Assembly (NCBI RefSeq): GCF_901933205.1
Contig: NC_044578.1
Coordinates: 14,222,501 to 14,286,500, forward strand
From: Camarhynchus parvulus
Lineage: Eukaryota > Chordata > Aves > Passeriformes > Thraupidae
DNA: 64,000 nucleotides
Reading direction: 5' to 3'
The notes beneath the pieces were generated by a model. That model was not told the origin of the DNA, searched no databases, and saw only the letters and a program-made list of their open reading frames with translations. Of this stretch, positions 39,601-53,240 are shown one piece after another; within the stretch, counting starts at the first letter, position 1, and each line of letters starts with the position of its first letter. Made by a program: the position numbers and the translations under genes.

Positions 39601-40936
39601 TCTCACAACCTTGTTTCAGACGTCTTACTTCAGAAAAAGGCAAAGAGTTTTGTGCCATTTCTCCTGAACAGGGAAGCTGCCACGGTCACTGCTTACCATG
39701 AAGATTCCCTCAACCTGCAAAAAATACAATTAATTGTTCTTCTCGCAGGCTAGACAGGCTGGTTTTCTCCTTGGAAAGTGAGTATCAGATGGTGTTAACT
39801 TCAAGAAAACTGGATACTACGTATATCATATGGTCTGAAAACAAAAGGAACAAGTGGCACGGCTGCCCTGTGGAATAGCAAAAAATAAACAGACAAAAGC
39901 CTCCTTGGTCACAGCAGTCATGGGAATGCATCCTATTTCCAGAGCTGGTCACATTAACCTTCAGCTGTAACACTCTTCAAGGAGCACTGCACTAGCAAAC
40001 ACAACTTCTGTAAAACCCAAAAATGCAGATGGAGTATTTTGAGAAACCCTGCAGAGAGCTGGCACTCCACAAGCTTTGCCATTACAGTATCCCTCATCCT
40101 GCAGCTTGCTAGGACAGTGGCTGGTGTCTGGGTTTGCACTAGGAAAGGTGGGCACAGAGAGCCCTCAGCTGTGTCAAGTATCACAGATTTGGCCCCACAG
40201 CCTGTGAAACTGGCAAGGAGCAGTTGCAGTCTGCAGGTAGACAAGGATCCAGAGAAAGCATTATCACACTGCCAAATCTAGAACTGCATAACTTCTTAGC
40301 AACTTCATATATTCCCTGAAAATGAATACAGTTTTCTATATATTGAGGTTAAAAAAATCTCTTAAAATCACTTAAAAAATATTAACATCATATTAGCACA
40401 TATGTATACAGAATCTGTTCTGCCAAAGTAAAGCTAGTCCAAGACAGAAGGAAAATAGGAAACACAAATTTGTACATTAACAATTTAATTACATGAACCT
40501 CTATTAGCAAACACTAATCTCACTGCAGATTTTCTAAGGCACAGAATCTTTATCTGAAAATATATAGCAACCTTTTCTCCAATCCAGTACAAGCTGGTAC
40601 CTGCTGGTACCTTCTCATATACAGAACCAAAACCCCATTCACCAGCATACCACAAATACAACATATACTGGCTAGCACTTTGAGAAGACCACCAACTGTT
40701 TGTACTGAAATAAATCTAATTTGGCAGCAAAGAATCTATCACAGCTTTGTCCTAATTTCTGTCCACATACATATCTTGATTCTATTTTCTCTTTCAGGAA
40801 GAACACATTACATGCTTCAATTCTCCCTCCATCAGTTAGTCTCATGTTTCACTGACAAAGATACCATAACATTAAAATATCTATAAAATATTAAACTCAA
40901 TTTTAGGTCAATTTTTTTACAGTTTGTAGTTGTGTA

Positions 40937-40942
40937 TTTATT
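40937..40942 (-). terminator. candidate distal poly(A) signal of C1orf52
   Basis: AATAAA on the minus strand, about 590 bases past the stop codon. It is an alternative to the nearer signal at 41071. Confidence 0.35.
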
Positions 40943-41070
40943 TGAACAAAAAAGCCCTGAGGAATCTGTTAAGTCACATATCAGTGAATGGCATATAATA
41001 CAGAATTCATTGCTCCTATTCATCAAGCATGCAATGCAATATTTATACCACAGATGTCTTCAAATGTAGT

Positions 41071-41076
41071 TTTATT
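41071..41076 (-). terminator. candidate poly(A) signal of C1orf52
   Basis: Minus-strand AATAAA about 450 bases after the C1orf52 stop codon. This is the first canonical signal I noticed at a plausible 3'UTR length. Which signal is used cannot be decided here. Confidence 0.4.
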
Positions 41077-41526
41077 CCAGTGACTATTTGCAGACTATAC
41101 ATGTATTTAAAAACAATATTATGTGAACATATCACAGACCAGTACCTAAAAAATCTTTAGTAAATACTCCTTTATAAAAGGTTTTGACACAATGAAAAAG
41201 TCAGTTCAGAAGAACGCACGTTACCAGGTTTCTTGATAAACAAAATACTGTGAAGCCCTGTAACCTGCATGAGCACAAGTATCCATGGCAATGGATCTTT
41301 CATCTAAATCCTTGTTTCAAATAAACAGGTTTAAATTTTGTTCAATAAACAAGTTCTACCACAACACTGTCCATTTAATTTTGTGCTTTCCAAAAGGCAA
41401 GCATACTACAGAAATAAAATTCCCTACCCAAGAGAGAAATGCAGTAAACACATATTTGTTTCCCATTCCAGCAGAGGAATCCAAGTTCCTTGAAATTCTC
41501 ATTTTGTCTAAATCCAAAACACCCTC

Positions 41527-44689
<3,163 letters not shown>

Positions 44690-44690
<1 letters not shown>

Positions 44691-46640
44691 AATTGTACAA
44701 AAGAATTTATTCCAAAATTGTGATAAAAATAAATGTTAAAAATGCACATTATAGACATTTGGAAAGACAATACATTCACTCAAGGTCTCAGGTTTGCAGG
44801 CTCCACTGGGAGTGGTCCCTGCACACTGCACGGGGCAGGATGGGGAGCAGCAAGGCAGCCTCCACCCTGAGCTGGTGCATTTTCTCTGTTAAGGCCAACC
44901 CTGCTCATTCTCTTCTCTTTACAAGAATCCAGGAAGGGACTCAAGCCTAAGCAGAGCTCTTTAAGTGGTTACATTTAGACAAATCACTTTCTAGACCTCC
45001 CAAGTACAGGCAACTACAATTCAAGTTAATGGAAGAGAGGGAGTTCATCCTATCCTTAATTTCATGTTAAAGAACAAAGTTTGGCTTGCATATTTAGGCA
45101 CTTAATTTCCACAGTGCCATCTCATCTAAGCAGTTCCACTGAAATGCATTTTCACTGCTGGACACTATACGATTGTAGATGTAGACAAGAAAAACAAGGA
45201 TTTTTATAAACACATCTTTCTCACATGTAAGATGTTCATATACTTGGGAAGGAGTGTAGTTGAACATTGCATTTTATTTTCATCTACTTCCAAAACCAGA
45301 ATAATAATGAAGAACAATTTATAGAGACTCTACTGAGGTCCTGCAGGTGGCCTGTCTCCACAAAAGGAGAACAGTTTAGTAATACTACCCCAGTGTGCAC
45401 TGGAATGGCATTCCATGGCTATACACACCATGAGAGCCAAAATAATTGAGGACCTTAAATACAAACCTACCCTTTGATATACTGAAAACATCCCATCACT
45501 TTAAAGTGTAGTACTGCAGAACACAGTTGTACACATGTCAAATTAAGAATCCACCAGGTCATTTTGAAATTATTATATGCACCTGCACAAAAGGTAGGCT
45601 ACAATTCCAGTATGAGAGGAATACAGTGTGTTACATGGTGGCAAGAAATGAGAACCTTCCCATGTTGAAAAAGAATGCATTTGACTCTAAGCAATTTGAA
45701 ATGTAAACCTGTCTGTCTGCTTTGAAGAGGGGGTATTTGAAGTGCCTTATTTCCAAGAGTCCTTCAGGTACAGATACTTTTGTGTCACACAGCTTCCTCT
45801 CCACTTCCCTAGAGGGACAAAGATTACAAGCTTTGCTCCTTAATAGCATCCTACAATAATGTGTTCTTACAGCCCTCACAATGCCATTAGAGCAGTTTAC
45901 ATTCCTTTTCCAGCACTAAAGAGAATTTATATTTAAAGTGCATCTCAAATCTGGAATCTTTAACTAATATACAAGAAGAATACGCCGAGGCCTGCAGAAG
46001 TGTATTTGTGATACTGATGCCTTTTGATGTATCAGCAGGACAAAGTTCACACAAGGAAGAAACTCCTTGCTAATAAGCACGATTTGGCCAGATTTGTGAG
46101 GATTTTTGCAAATGGAGCAGCACATGTATACATGGAGAGCAGAATTTATCTCAGTGAGAAACATTTAACTTGGTAAATGAGTTTAAGCTTTTTGGTAAGT
46201 AAGTTGAAGTTTTTAGTTCAGATTTTTGTCCATACTCAGTAGCTTTCCTAACCATCTTTTCCAGTTCGCCCATCACAGAAACATTAAGAAAAGCTGATTT
46301 GTTAGTTTTGGCAGAAAGAAAAAACCCATTTGTTCTGTAATTCCAGCTAAAGTATTGCTGGTGTGAAATCTTATACACTAAATGTGAAATCTTATCCACA
46401 TTGGTTTAAAAAACAAACATTTGTTGGTGTAACACCACAATAATTTGTACAAAGCTCCCTAAAAACAAAACAAACAAAAATGTCAAGCAGCACCAGCATC
46501 ACACAATTACAAAATTAAAACAGAAATTGCATAGATTATTTCCTCCAATTTTCCTAACAGTTTGAAAACATTTTTAGCTTTTATGAGCCATCCCACAAAG
46601 TTTCAGTACCATTCAGATGAACAGAGGAAAGTCACTGTGT
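44690..46640 (-). other. BCL10: probable BCL10 3'UTR
   Basis: AT-rich sequence between the BCL10 stop codon and the candidate poly(A) signal. It contains a 21-base-period direct repeat (46362-46399). The extent is inferred from the poly(A) motif only. Confidence 0.55.
44706..44711 (-). terminator. BCL10: candidate poly(A) signal of BCL10
   Basis: Minus-strand AATAAA in ttggaataaattc, giving a 3'UTR of about 1.9 kb. A further signal at about 45272 would give a shorter UTR. Confidence 0.45.
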
Positions 46641-47008
46641 TCACTGTGGCTGAACAGAACGTGATCTTAAAGGCAAAAAGCAATTGTCACTTGAACTAGT
46701 GCATGGCTCCTGCTGGTCTGCCTGCAGCTCTGGGGGCAGTGGGGGTGCACCAGGGTCTCCAGGCCCCGGGAGGGTGGCTGAGAAAACACTGCACTGTGAA
46801 TTTCCCATCTCTGCAATTGGCAAATTCATTGAATGAAGAGAGACAGCAGACACAAATGCGGCGGTGCTATAATCTTCTTCTGGGTGATGTATCTGGGTAG
46901 ATTCTTTGTCTTTTGTTTTATCCAGAAAATTAGATTCATCAGAAAATGATCTAGAAAGATTATTTGTTCCTCCATACAGTGAGGTCATACAGGTGCTGCA
47001 GCTTAAAC
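46641..47008 (-). CDS. BCL10: BCL10 exon 3: Ser/Thr-rich C-terminal region
   Basis: It begins GLSCSTCMTSLYGGTNNLSR after the acceptor gtcttag|GTTTAA. It continues with serine-rich sequence, including the conserved proline-rich GAPPLPPELQ, and ends VQPQ and TGA. In the family this part binds MALT1 and carries phosphorylation sites. Confidence 0.94.
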
Positions 47009-50000
47009 CTAAGACAAAAAACCAGATAGTGGATTTAATTACAGTATGAGGACATCTTAAACTGTGCTGTGATTTAATACCAGTAAGACTGCCAAAAATC
47101 AACTGTCCATATTTTTAACAGACCAACCCTTCCTCTCACCTGTGACATCCAGAATTCCTGACAAATTAAAAAACAAACATGCAGGTTATGTAGGCTGATA
47201 TGAATGGTTTCTCTGTACTCAGTACCAGAGAGTACTTGACAAAGATGCACTGTAACTTAGAGTTCATTTTAGAAAATCACTTTAGCCCTTTGGTCCAACT
47301 TTTTTTAGATTTTTTTCACGGTGTTCTTCAAACTTTTAAGGGCTTCACCTGCTGGTTTTGCTCCAAAGTGGACAGCCTTTAAGGCTATTTTACCTGAAGC
47401 CAGAGCAAACCTCAAGCCCTTTGTCTCTGTGGTTAGAACATACTTCTTCCTTCTTTATTTGCCTTTTGATGGGTGTGGAAGGGGAAGTAACACTTTTGGC
47501 ATAGAAAGCCTATACTTTCTTTGCCTTAAACTATGAGTGCACACAGTCACTTCAAGGTTTGGGTGTCAACAAAACCTCTAAGCCTGTATGGAAAAACACA
47601 CACATGTATTTGCAGTGTCTGCTTTAAAGCTGTGGCAGTGAAGGCATACAGGGGAACTCCCCTCAAGCTGCATTTGCTTGCACATCTTCTGCTGAGGCAC
47701 AAAGTTTAACTAAACCAGAGCATCCTGCCCCTGCAGCAAACAGGCTGAAGAGAAATGCAAGATGGAACATAACCACCCATTTTTGAAAAGCAAAACTGAA
47801 ATGTGAAGACAGATTGATCCATCATAAAAATACAACAGGGGATTTTTTTGCTACTTGTTATTTATGATGGATGTGTTCAGATAGTAAAAAGGAAAAGCCA
47901 GGGTACATGCACTAGGATCTTAAACACAAACTGGTAATATTTCCAAACATGTTGTTACAAATACCAGAGGAAGACTTTAGTTTTGGTTTTTAATTTCGCA
48001 GACCCACCAAATAAAACCTATGTCTTACACAACATTATTAAAAATTCGTTACCTTTAAGAGCTTCAAGCTTTTCATTTTTGACTTTCAGCACTACATCAG
48101 TTATCTTTTGTAACAGGAAGTTTTGTGTTCTTTCTCTTCTGATAGATTCAATCAAAGTATCTAGTCCCTTTGGATTTTCTGCTAAGTAGTCCAATAACTT
48201 CCCAGCTTTTTTCCTACTGGAAGATCGAGCAGAAATTTCTTCTGTGTCCTCCCTGGTGAGTATTTTCTTGGAGCGCAGGTAATCAAAGTGTCTCTCGGCT
48301 ATGATCTTATCACACAGGTAAGGACGCATCCTTTCTAAAGCCTGAAAAGCAAAACAAACCAGTATGAGCCAACATTACAACTTATTTAGAAGCCTGTAGT
48401 TGGAACCTATATGATTTTGATGCAGGTTAGCAAAAGAATTTTTAAGGCTGCCACTTTGTTACTAGTTGAGATTTTTCTCAATGTAAAAATTTTTTTAAAA
48501 AATGGTTCCCTAATTATCACTTTCATTAACTCTTGGACTGAACTCAGGAGTTCCAATGCTTGTTAAGAAATACAGTGACAACTTATAGAAAATGTGATTA
48601 CATAAGGTCTGAGGTTAGCACCTTTCAAAACAGTCAAGTAAAAATGAAATGATACCAAACAGCACCTACTCACTTTGTCTACAAATACACCCATTTTCCC
48701 TGATCATCTCATTGCCATGTTTCCTTACTGCTGTATCCTTGAGGCACAACTCCAAAATACTGCAGGTACTGATGTTTTCTGTACATTGAGGAAAAGGAGC
48801 CTCAAAGCAACAGCATGAATGTACTCACAGTTCAAAAGGTCTGTAAATAAGCCTATTTATTTACAATATTTAAACCTATTTATTTACACTATTGACAGGT
48901 TCAACAAATTACTGACATCCAAAATACCTGCACTTTCATCCATAAATGTATGTACTCTCAACAACATTAGCGGCTGTTTTGTGTCTTTTGTAACCCTGTT
49001 CTATTCCATGAGTGGTTTTATATGGCTAACCCTCATCTTTCTCAGCTCTTAACTGCAAGACTCCAAACTTTATAATTCTTCCTCAAGACAAGCTCGCCCA
49101 CACCAAGATGTCCTTCCAAGTGTTAGCTTCCTGAGGTGTGCTGTCCCCTGTCACACACAGTGCTAATGCTGACACAGCACCCTGGTTTGCAGAGATCCCA
49201 TTGGTGCTACCTGAACAGCTCTGAGAGAGCCGAGTCAGCTATGAAGCCACAACATTTAAAATCTGAGTGCAAAAGCTCTAAAGTCAGATTTATGGGACTG
49301 CATTTGGATGATAAAATGAATGTTTCTACCTAAGATTTCCATCCTTTCTCCTCCAGTACTGTGGGAGGACCTGTAAGGTTAAGGGCTGAAGTGACAATCA
49401 GGCACTTCTGTGAGACGCAGCCCTGGGTTCAGTCACTGACCCAGACTAACACACCTGCCATGTTACACCCACAGTGTCTGACTCAAGTAGCTTTTATCCT
49501 TTTTTGGTGTAACTACCCAATGCCACCTATTGCAGTACTACCCTGTGGAAACGAGTACTAGCTTGAAAAACGTCTCATAGAACTGTGACAAAGCACTTAA
49601 AGGAAATTACAAACAGAACCACGGATAGGCAATAAGTAAGTGATAAACTGATTTTACTTTTTTTTTTTTTAATTAAGCAATCATTTTTTGAGGTTGGTTA
49701 GCACATTGCTTCCCAGTCTCACGTTGAGATAAATTAATCCAGAATGAATCAGGATGAAGTCTTCCCTCAGATTCCAGACATCAGTGAATTACTATAGGGG
49801 AAAACTCAAGAAAATAGAGAACAATAAGCCTCAGTAAGAAATACCTAAGTATACTTAAAGTAGATATCCACGCTTTCTAAGAAAGAGTTTTACTGGCACC
49901 AGGAGCAGCACACAGACTTTCAACCAAGCTTTGGGTACCACGTTACTCGTCCCGTTCGCTGCCTCCGGCGCAGGCACCGGGCGGCCCGAGCCCCGCAGCC

Positions 50001-50376
50001 CGGCCCCGGCAGCGCGGGCCCGGCAGGGCGGGCGGCAGCGGCACACAGCCCGGCCGGGCCGCGGGGCGAGCTCCGGGGTACGCGAGTCATGATCAGCCCC
50101 GCCCCGGGGCAGCCCGGGGGCAGAGCCGTGCCCGAGATTCACCGCCGCCTTCCCGGACGCGCCGCCGGGCCGGTGCCTCCCGCCGCCCCCGCCCGCTCCC
50201 ACAGCGCTTCCGCTCCCCTGCCCGCGCACGGGCCCCGCTCGCCGCTCCGCGCCCGGGCCCTGCACCCAGCCCCGGGCCCGCCCGCCACTTACATCCTTCT
50301 TCACCTCCGCCATCTCGTCCTCCGTCAGCGGCCGCCCCGCGCCGCCCGAGCTCGACCACGACCCCGGGCCCTCCAT
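46641..50376 (-). CDS. BCL10: BCL10, CARD adaptor protein, complete
   Basis: BCL10 is the adaptor that polymerises through its CARD and recruits MALT1 downstream of CARD9/10/11/14, activating NF-kB in the cytoplasm. Three exons (50376-50293, 48341-48053, 47008-46641) give 246 intact residues; human has 233. The CARD covers about residues 20-120: RPYLCDKIIAERHFDYL, SSRKKAGKLLDYL, GLDTLIESIRRERTQNFLL and KITDVVLK. A Ser/Thr-rich C-terminal half follows, with NNLSRSFSDESNF and the conserved GPGDPGAPPLPPELQ near the end, closing with LPLRSR. Phases agree at both introns. The first exon starts in a CpG island. The N terminus is longer and Gly/Ser-richer than the human one. No lesion is seen. Confidence 0.96.
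47009..48052 (-). other. BCL10: BCL10 intron 2
   Basis: A 1.04 kb intron. Nothing recognised. Confidence 0.9.
48053..48341 (-). CDS. BCL10: BCL10 exon 2: CARD
   Basis: It encodes ALERMRPYLCDKIIAERHFD through the CARD helices to KLEALKG. The acceptor is cttttcag|GCTTTA and the donor is AAAG|gtaacg. It carries nearly the whole CARD. Confidence 0.95.
48342..50292 (-). other. BCL10: BCL10 intron 1
   Basis: A 1.95 kb intron. It includes a direct repeat of cctatttatttaca (48852-48865 and 48875-48888) and a T13 run at about 49658-49670. The upstream end is GC-rich, part of the CpG island. Confidence 0.88.
50293..50376 (-). CDS. BCL10: BCL10 exon 1
   Basis: 28 codons: MEGPGSWSSSGGAGR, then PLTEDEMAEVKKD, ending GAT|gtaagt. 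The second part matches the start of the mammalian protein (LTEEDLTEVKKD); the Gly/Ser-rich part before it is an extension. Confidence 0.92.
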
Positions 50377-50434
50377 GTCGGAACCCTCGGCGGCGCCGCT
50401 GGGGAAACCCACGCGGGGCGGTGCTCCCGCCCGC

Positions 50435-50600
50435 GCTCCGCCCCCCGCCCACCTCCGCCAATGGGCGCTCAGGGTCGGGCTCCGCCCGCCCCCAGCCGAA
50501 ACAGCGGCCGCCTGCCCCGCCAATGGGCGCTCAGGGTCTGAGATACGCTCCGCCCCCGCCCGCCTCCGCCAATGGGCGCTCAGGACTCGCGCTCCGCCCC
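50435..50600. repeat. triplicated GC-box/CCAAT promoter module
   Basis: The 18-mer CGCCAATGGGCGCTCAGG occurs exactly three times (50456-50473, 50518-50535, 50567-50584). Each is preceded by a GCTCCGCCC-like or other GC-rich segment; steps are 62 and 49 bases. CCAAT within CGCCAATGGGCG is the classic NF-Y type of site; the GC boxes suit Sp/KLF factors. It lies about 80-210 bases upstream of the BCL10 start codon. Confidence 0.9.
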
Positions 50601-50960
50601 GGCTCCGCCCAGAGGCGCGTGCGCGCGGGCGGCCGCGGGAGCGCGCGCGGGGCCGTGCGGGTGCCTCAGGGCGGGCGCGGCTCGCTGGGTGCGGGGGCTG
50701 CGCCGCCGGGACTCGGGCTGGGGCTGCCCCCGTCCCCGCAGGGCCTCCCGGGAACTGTGGCAGCCCCTCTGCTAAAGCGTCTGGAGTGTGCGGAGCGGTG
50801 TCGGGGCCCGCGGCTCGTGCGGGTGCTGGCAGGAGTAACAGCGGCTGGCGGTGCCCGCAGGTTTGGGGCCTGGCGGTGTTCAAAGGCCCCTCCGTGCACG
50901 GGGTCCTGCCCCAAGGCAGCAACAGAAGGATCCGCTGCCCCGCCGGGACACGGCGCCGCC

Positions 50961-53240
50961 TCCCCAGGGAGAGCGAGCGCTGAACTGCAGCAATCGGGGC
51001 TCCTGCAGCTGACACGGGTGGAACTCGGGCTGTTTATGCACTCCTGAAATTGTCCTTTCAGCAGATAAACATGAGCATAAGTAGAAGCGATCAACACTGC
51101 GGTTTGCTGTCAGTATGGAAAACCTGCCAGTTTTATGGTACTTTTACAGTGTTGCAAAGTCTTTGATTACCGTGCTTTGTTAATGCAACAGTACTCGAAC
51201 TATTAATTGTGACAGTATCTATTTTACAGTGCTAGCAGTCCCAGCTTTAAAATAAACACGAAGATCCTGCCCAGAACACGTGAAAAATAAAGGACTAGGC
51301 ACCTGGTGAGAGGGCCGATTTCTGCAGAGCTGGGTGTTCAAATCAGGGCCAATCCCCAAACTGTTCCCAGCCAGCTCCGTTCCCTGCCATGGCTGGGAAG
51401 GCCCCTCTGGCCAGTTCAAACTCTCAGGCTCACCCTCACCTCACAGCTCTGACTGCTGCTCATCTGGGGGCACACCTGCTCACAGCCCATGGCCTCCTCT
51501 GTGGCATTCCCACCCCAAGGAGCCTTTCTTTGCTGTAGTGCATTTGAATTTCTCAAAGCTGTGTTACTCTGCAAAGTAACCTATTTATCTCCCATTTTCC
51601 TGCTCAGAGAGCTGCAGGGCTGACCATTTCTCCCAAGTTCAATGCCTACACTGATCCTCCCCAGTCTGTGCTATGCACCCAAAATACATGGAAAGCTTTC
51701 AGCTTCTCTGATGCTTCCAAGAGAACTGATTGTGGCACTTCTGAAACAAAGCCAGGCATCTTCCCAGCCCCTGACTCCCACCCCTGTTTATTATATCACA
51801 TGCCTTTCAGCTCTTCCTCCTCAAGGTGAATTATATTGTGGATTTTGCTGGCTCCACACAACACTGCTGATAAAAACATCTCTCATGCATTCTGGATTTA
51901 GAGTATTTGTTAATAACCTTGCTCAGCAAGAGGTGCAGTTCAAAGCCATGTGATGTCTGGAGGGTTAGGCTGCTGATTCCTGAGCCGTGGAGGAGACAAA
52001 CTGGAATGATTTCACTTCAGCAGTCGGGAAGAGAGCATGTGGTTAGTGAATACAAGAGCAGAATATATTTTAACAGACTTAATGCCAAAACACCCTACCA
52101 GGATTTAATGGCAGGCAGCAGGAAGAAGGCTACTCTCTGAATGAAAGTCATTTAATCATTGCCATTAAGAAACAAATTCAGGTAAATTGGTACCAACTCT
52201 CTCCTGTAGACATGGGTACACATGTAAATGAAGTAGTTTAAAATATTAATTGCATCACACTAAATGTATTCACATTAGACACAGCACTGATTTAAATACA
52301 TTAGTTAAAAATCATACTTTTAACCAATGTTGTAAAATCAGTATGAAGGCTCTATTTAGATCCTTTGTTCCTACTTCTCTGGCAAGGAGAATAATAGATG
52401 ATGGTTTGTTTAAAGTCCTATTATACTAGCAAAATAAAGTTTGAAAGTAATGTAATTATTTTGCTACAGTTTATTAAGGAATTCCTACTCTGTTAAATTA
52501 TCTTGGGTTTTTAAAAGCTGGAAGAACAACACTGAGGCCTTGAACCAGTGACTCCCGGGCTGCCAGGAGATGGCACTGATGGCCCACGAGCCCTTGCACA
52601 CAGGCCCATGACGGAGCCCAGTCACTGCAGGGTCACCCTGCCCTGGATCGCAGTATTGTAACCTGCTGGCATTACAGCCCAAGGGTGTGAGCAGAGAGCA
52701 GCCCCAGGAGCAGTCTGCAGCTCACCACAGGAAGTATTTAGATATAACACATGCAGTTTTCTGTCAGGTTACCTCAAAGCAATGTCTGGAGTGCAGTCAC
52801 CTCTCCTGAGATTGTGGCGGAGAAAAGACACAAGAGCTGTGTGAGTAATTTAACCATAATGGGAATGCCACTAAACCTTTGCAGTTTCACCTTTTGTAAG
52901 TTACAGTAAATGCAGGCACTACAGAGAAACAAACATACTGTACTATGCTAACATCTGTTTTGTTACCTTGGACAGCAATAAAATTAACCATGACCACTCA
53001 CAGGCAGTATCTCCTCTCTACACATTACTCTTAAATGCAGAGTCTAAAATTATAATTTGTTTTTAAAGAGTCAAGATTTCCTCTAACAGAATTAAGGGTT
53101 TTAGTGCTAATGTCTATATTTGGCTTTACTTCTAGGTATGTAATAAGCTTGGAAATAAAAAGACAGCATGAAACACTATTATATTAAATACATATACTTT
53201 CAGTTCCAAAAGAAGAAACAGGGTACAAGAACTACACAGG
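50961..53240. other. intergenic interval, BCL10 to DDAH1
   Basis: About 2.3 kb between the BCL10 CpG island and the candidate DDAH1 poly(A) site. No repeat or gene is recognised. Confidence 0.65.

Larger units (their letters stand above)
22971..40930. other. intergenic region between SYDE2 and C1orf52
   Basis: Roughly 18 kb with no recognised gene. It contains one CR1 fragment (24634-24784), a perfect inverted repeat (36647-36676) and scattered short ORFs. One of these, 37438-37713, has coding-like composition but no recognised homologue. It may include distal regulatory DNA of the flanking genes; nothing in the bases proves it. Confidence 0.75.
49950..50960 (-). promoter_or_regulatory. BCL10: CpG-island promoter of BCL10
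   Basis: Dense GC/CpG sequence covers exon 1 and about 600 bases upstream. It contains several CCGCCC GC boxes and three CCAAT boxes (see the repeat entry). No TATA box is evident. Long plus-strand open frames here follow from base composition. Confidence 0.82.

Noticed and set aside
50375..51047. Plus-strand open frames opposite and upstream of BCL10 exon 1
   Set aside because: They arise from GC-rich promoter DNA and the repeat module; no family resemblance and no downstream exon seen.
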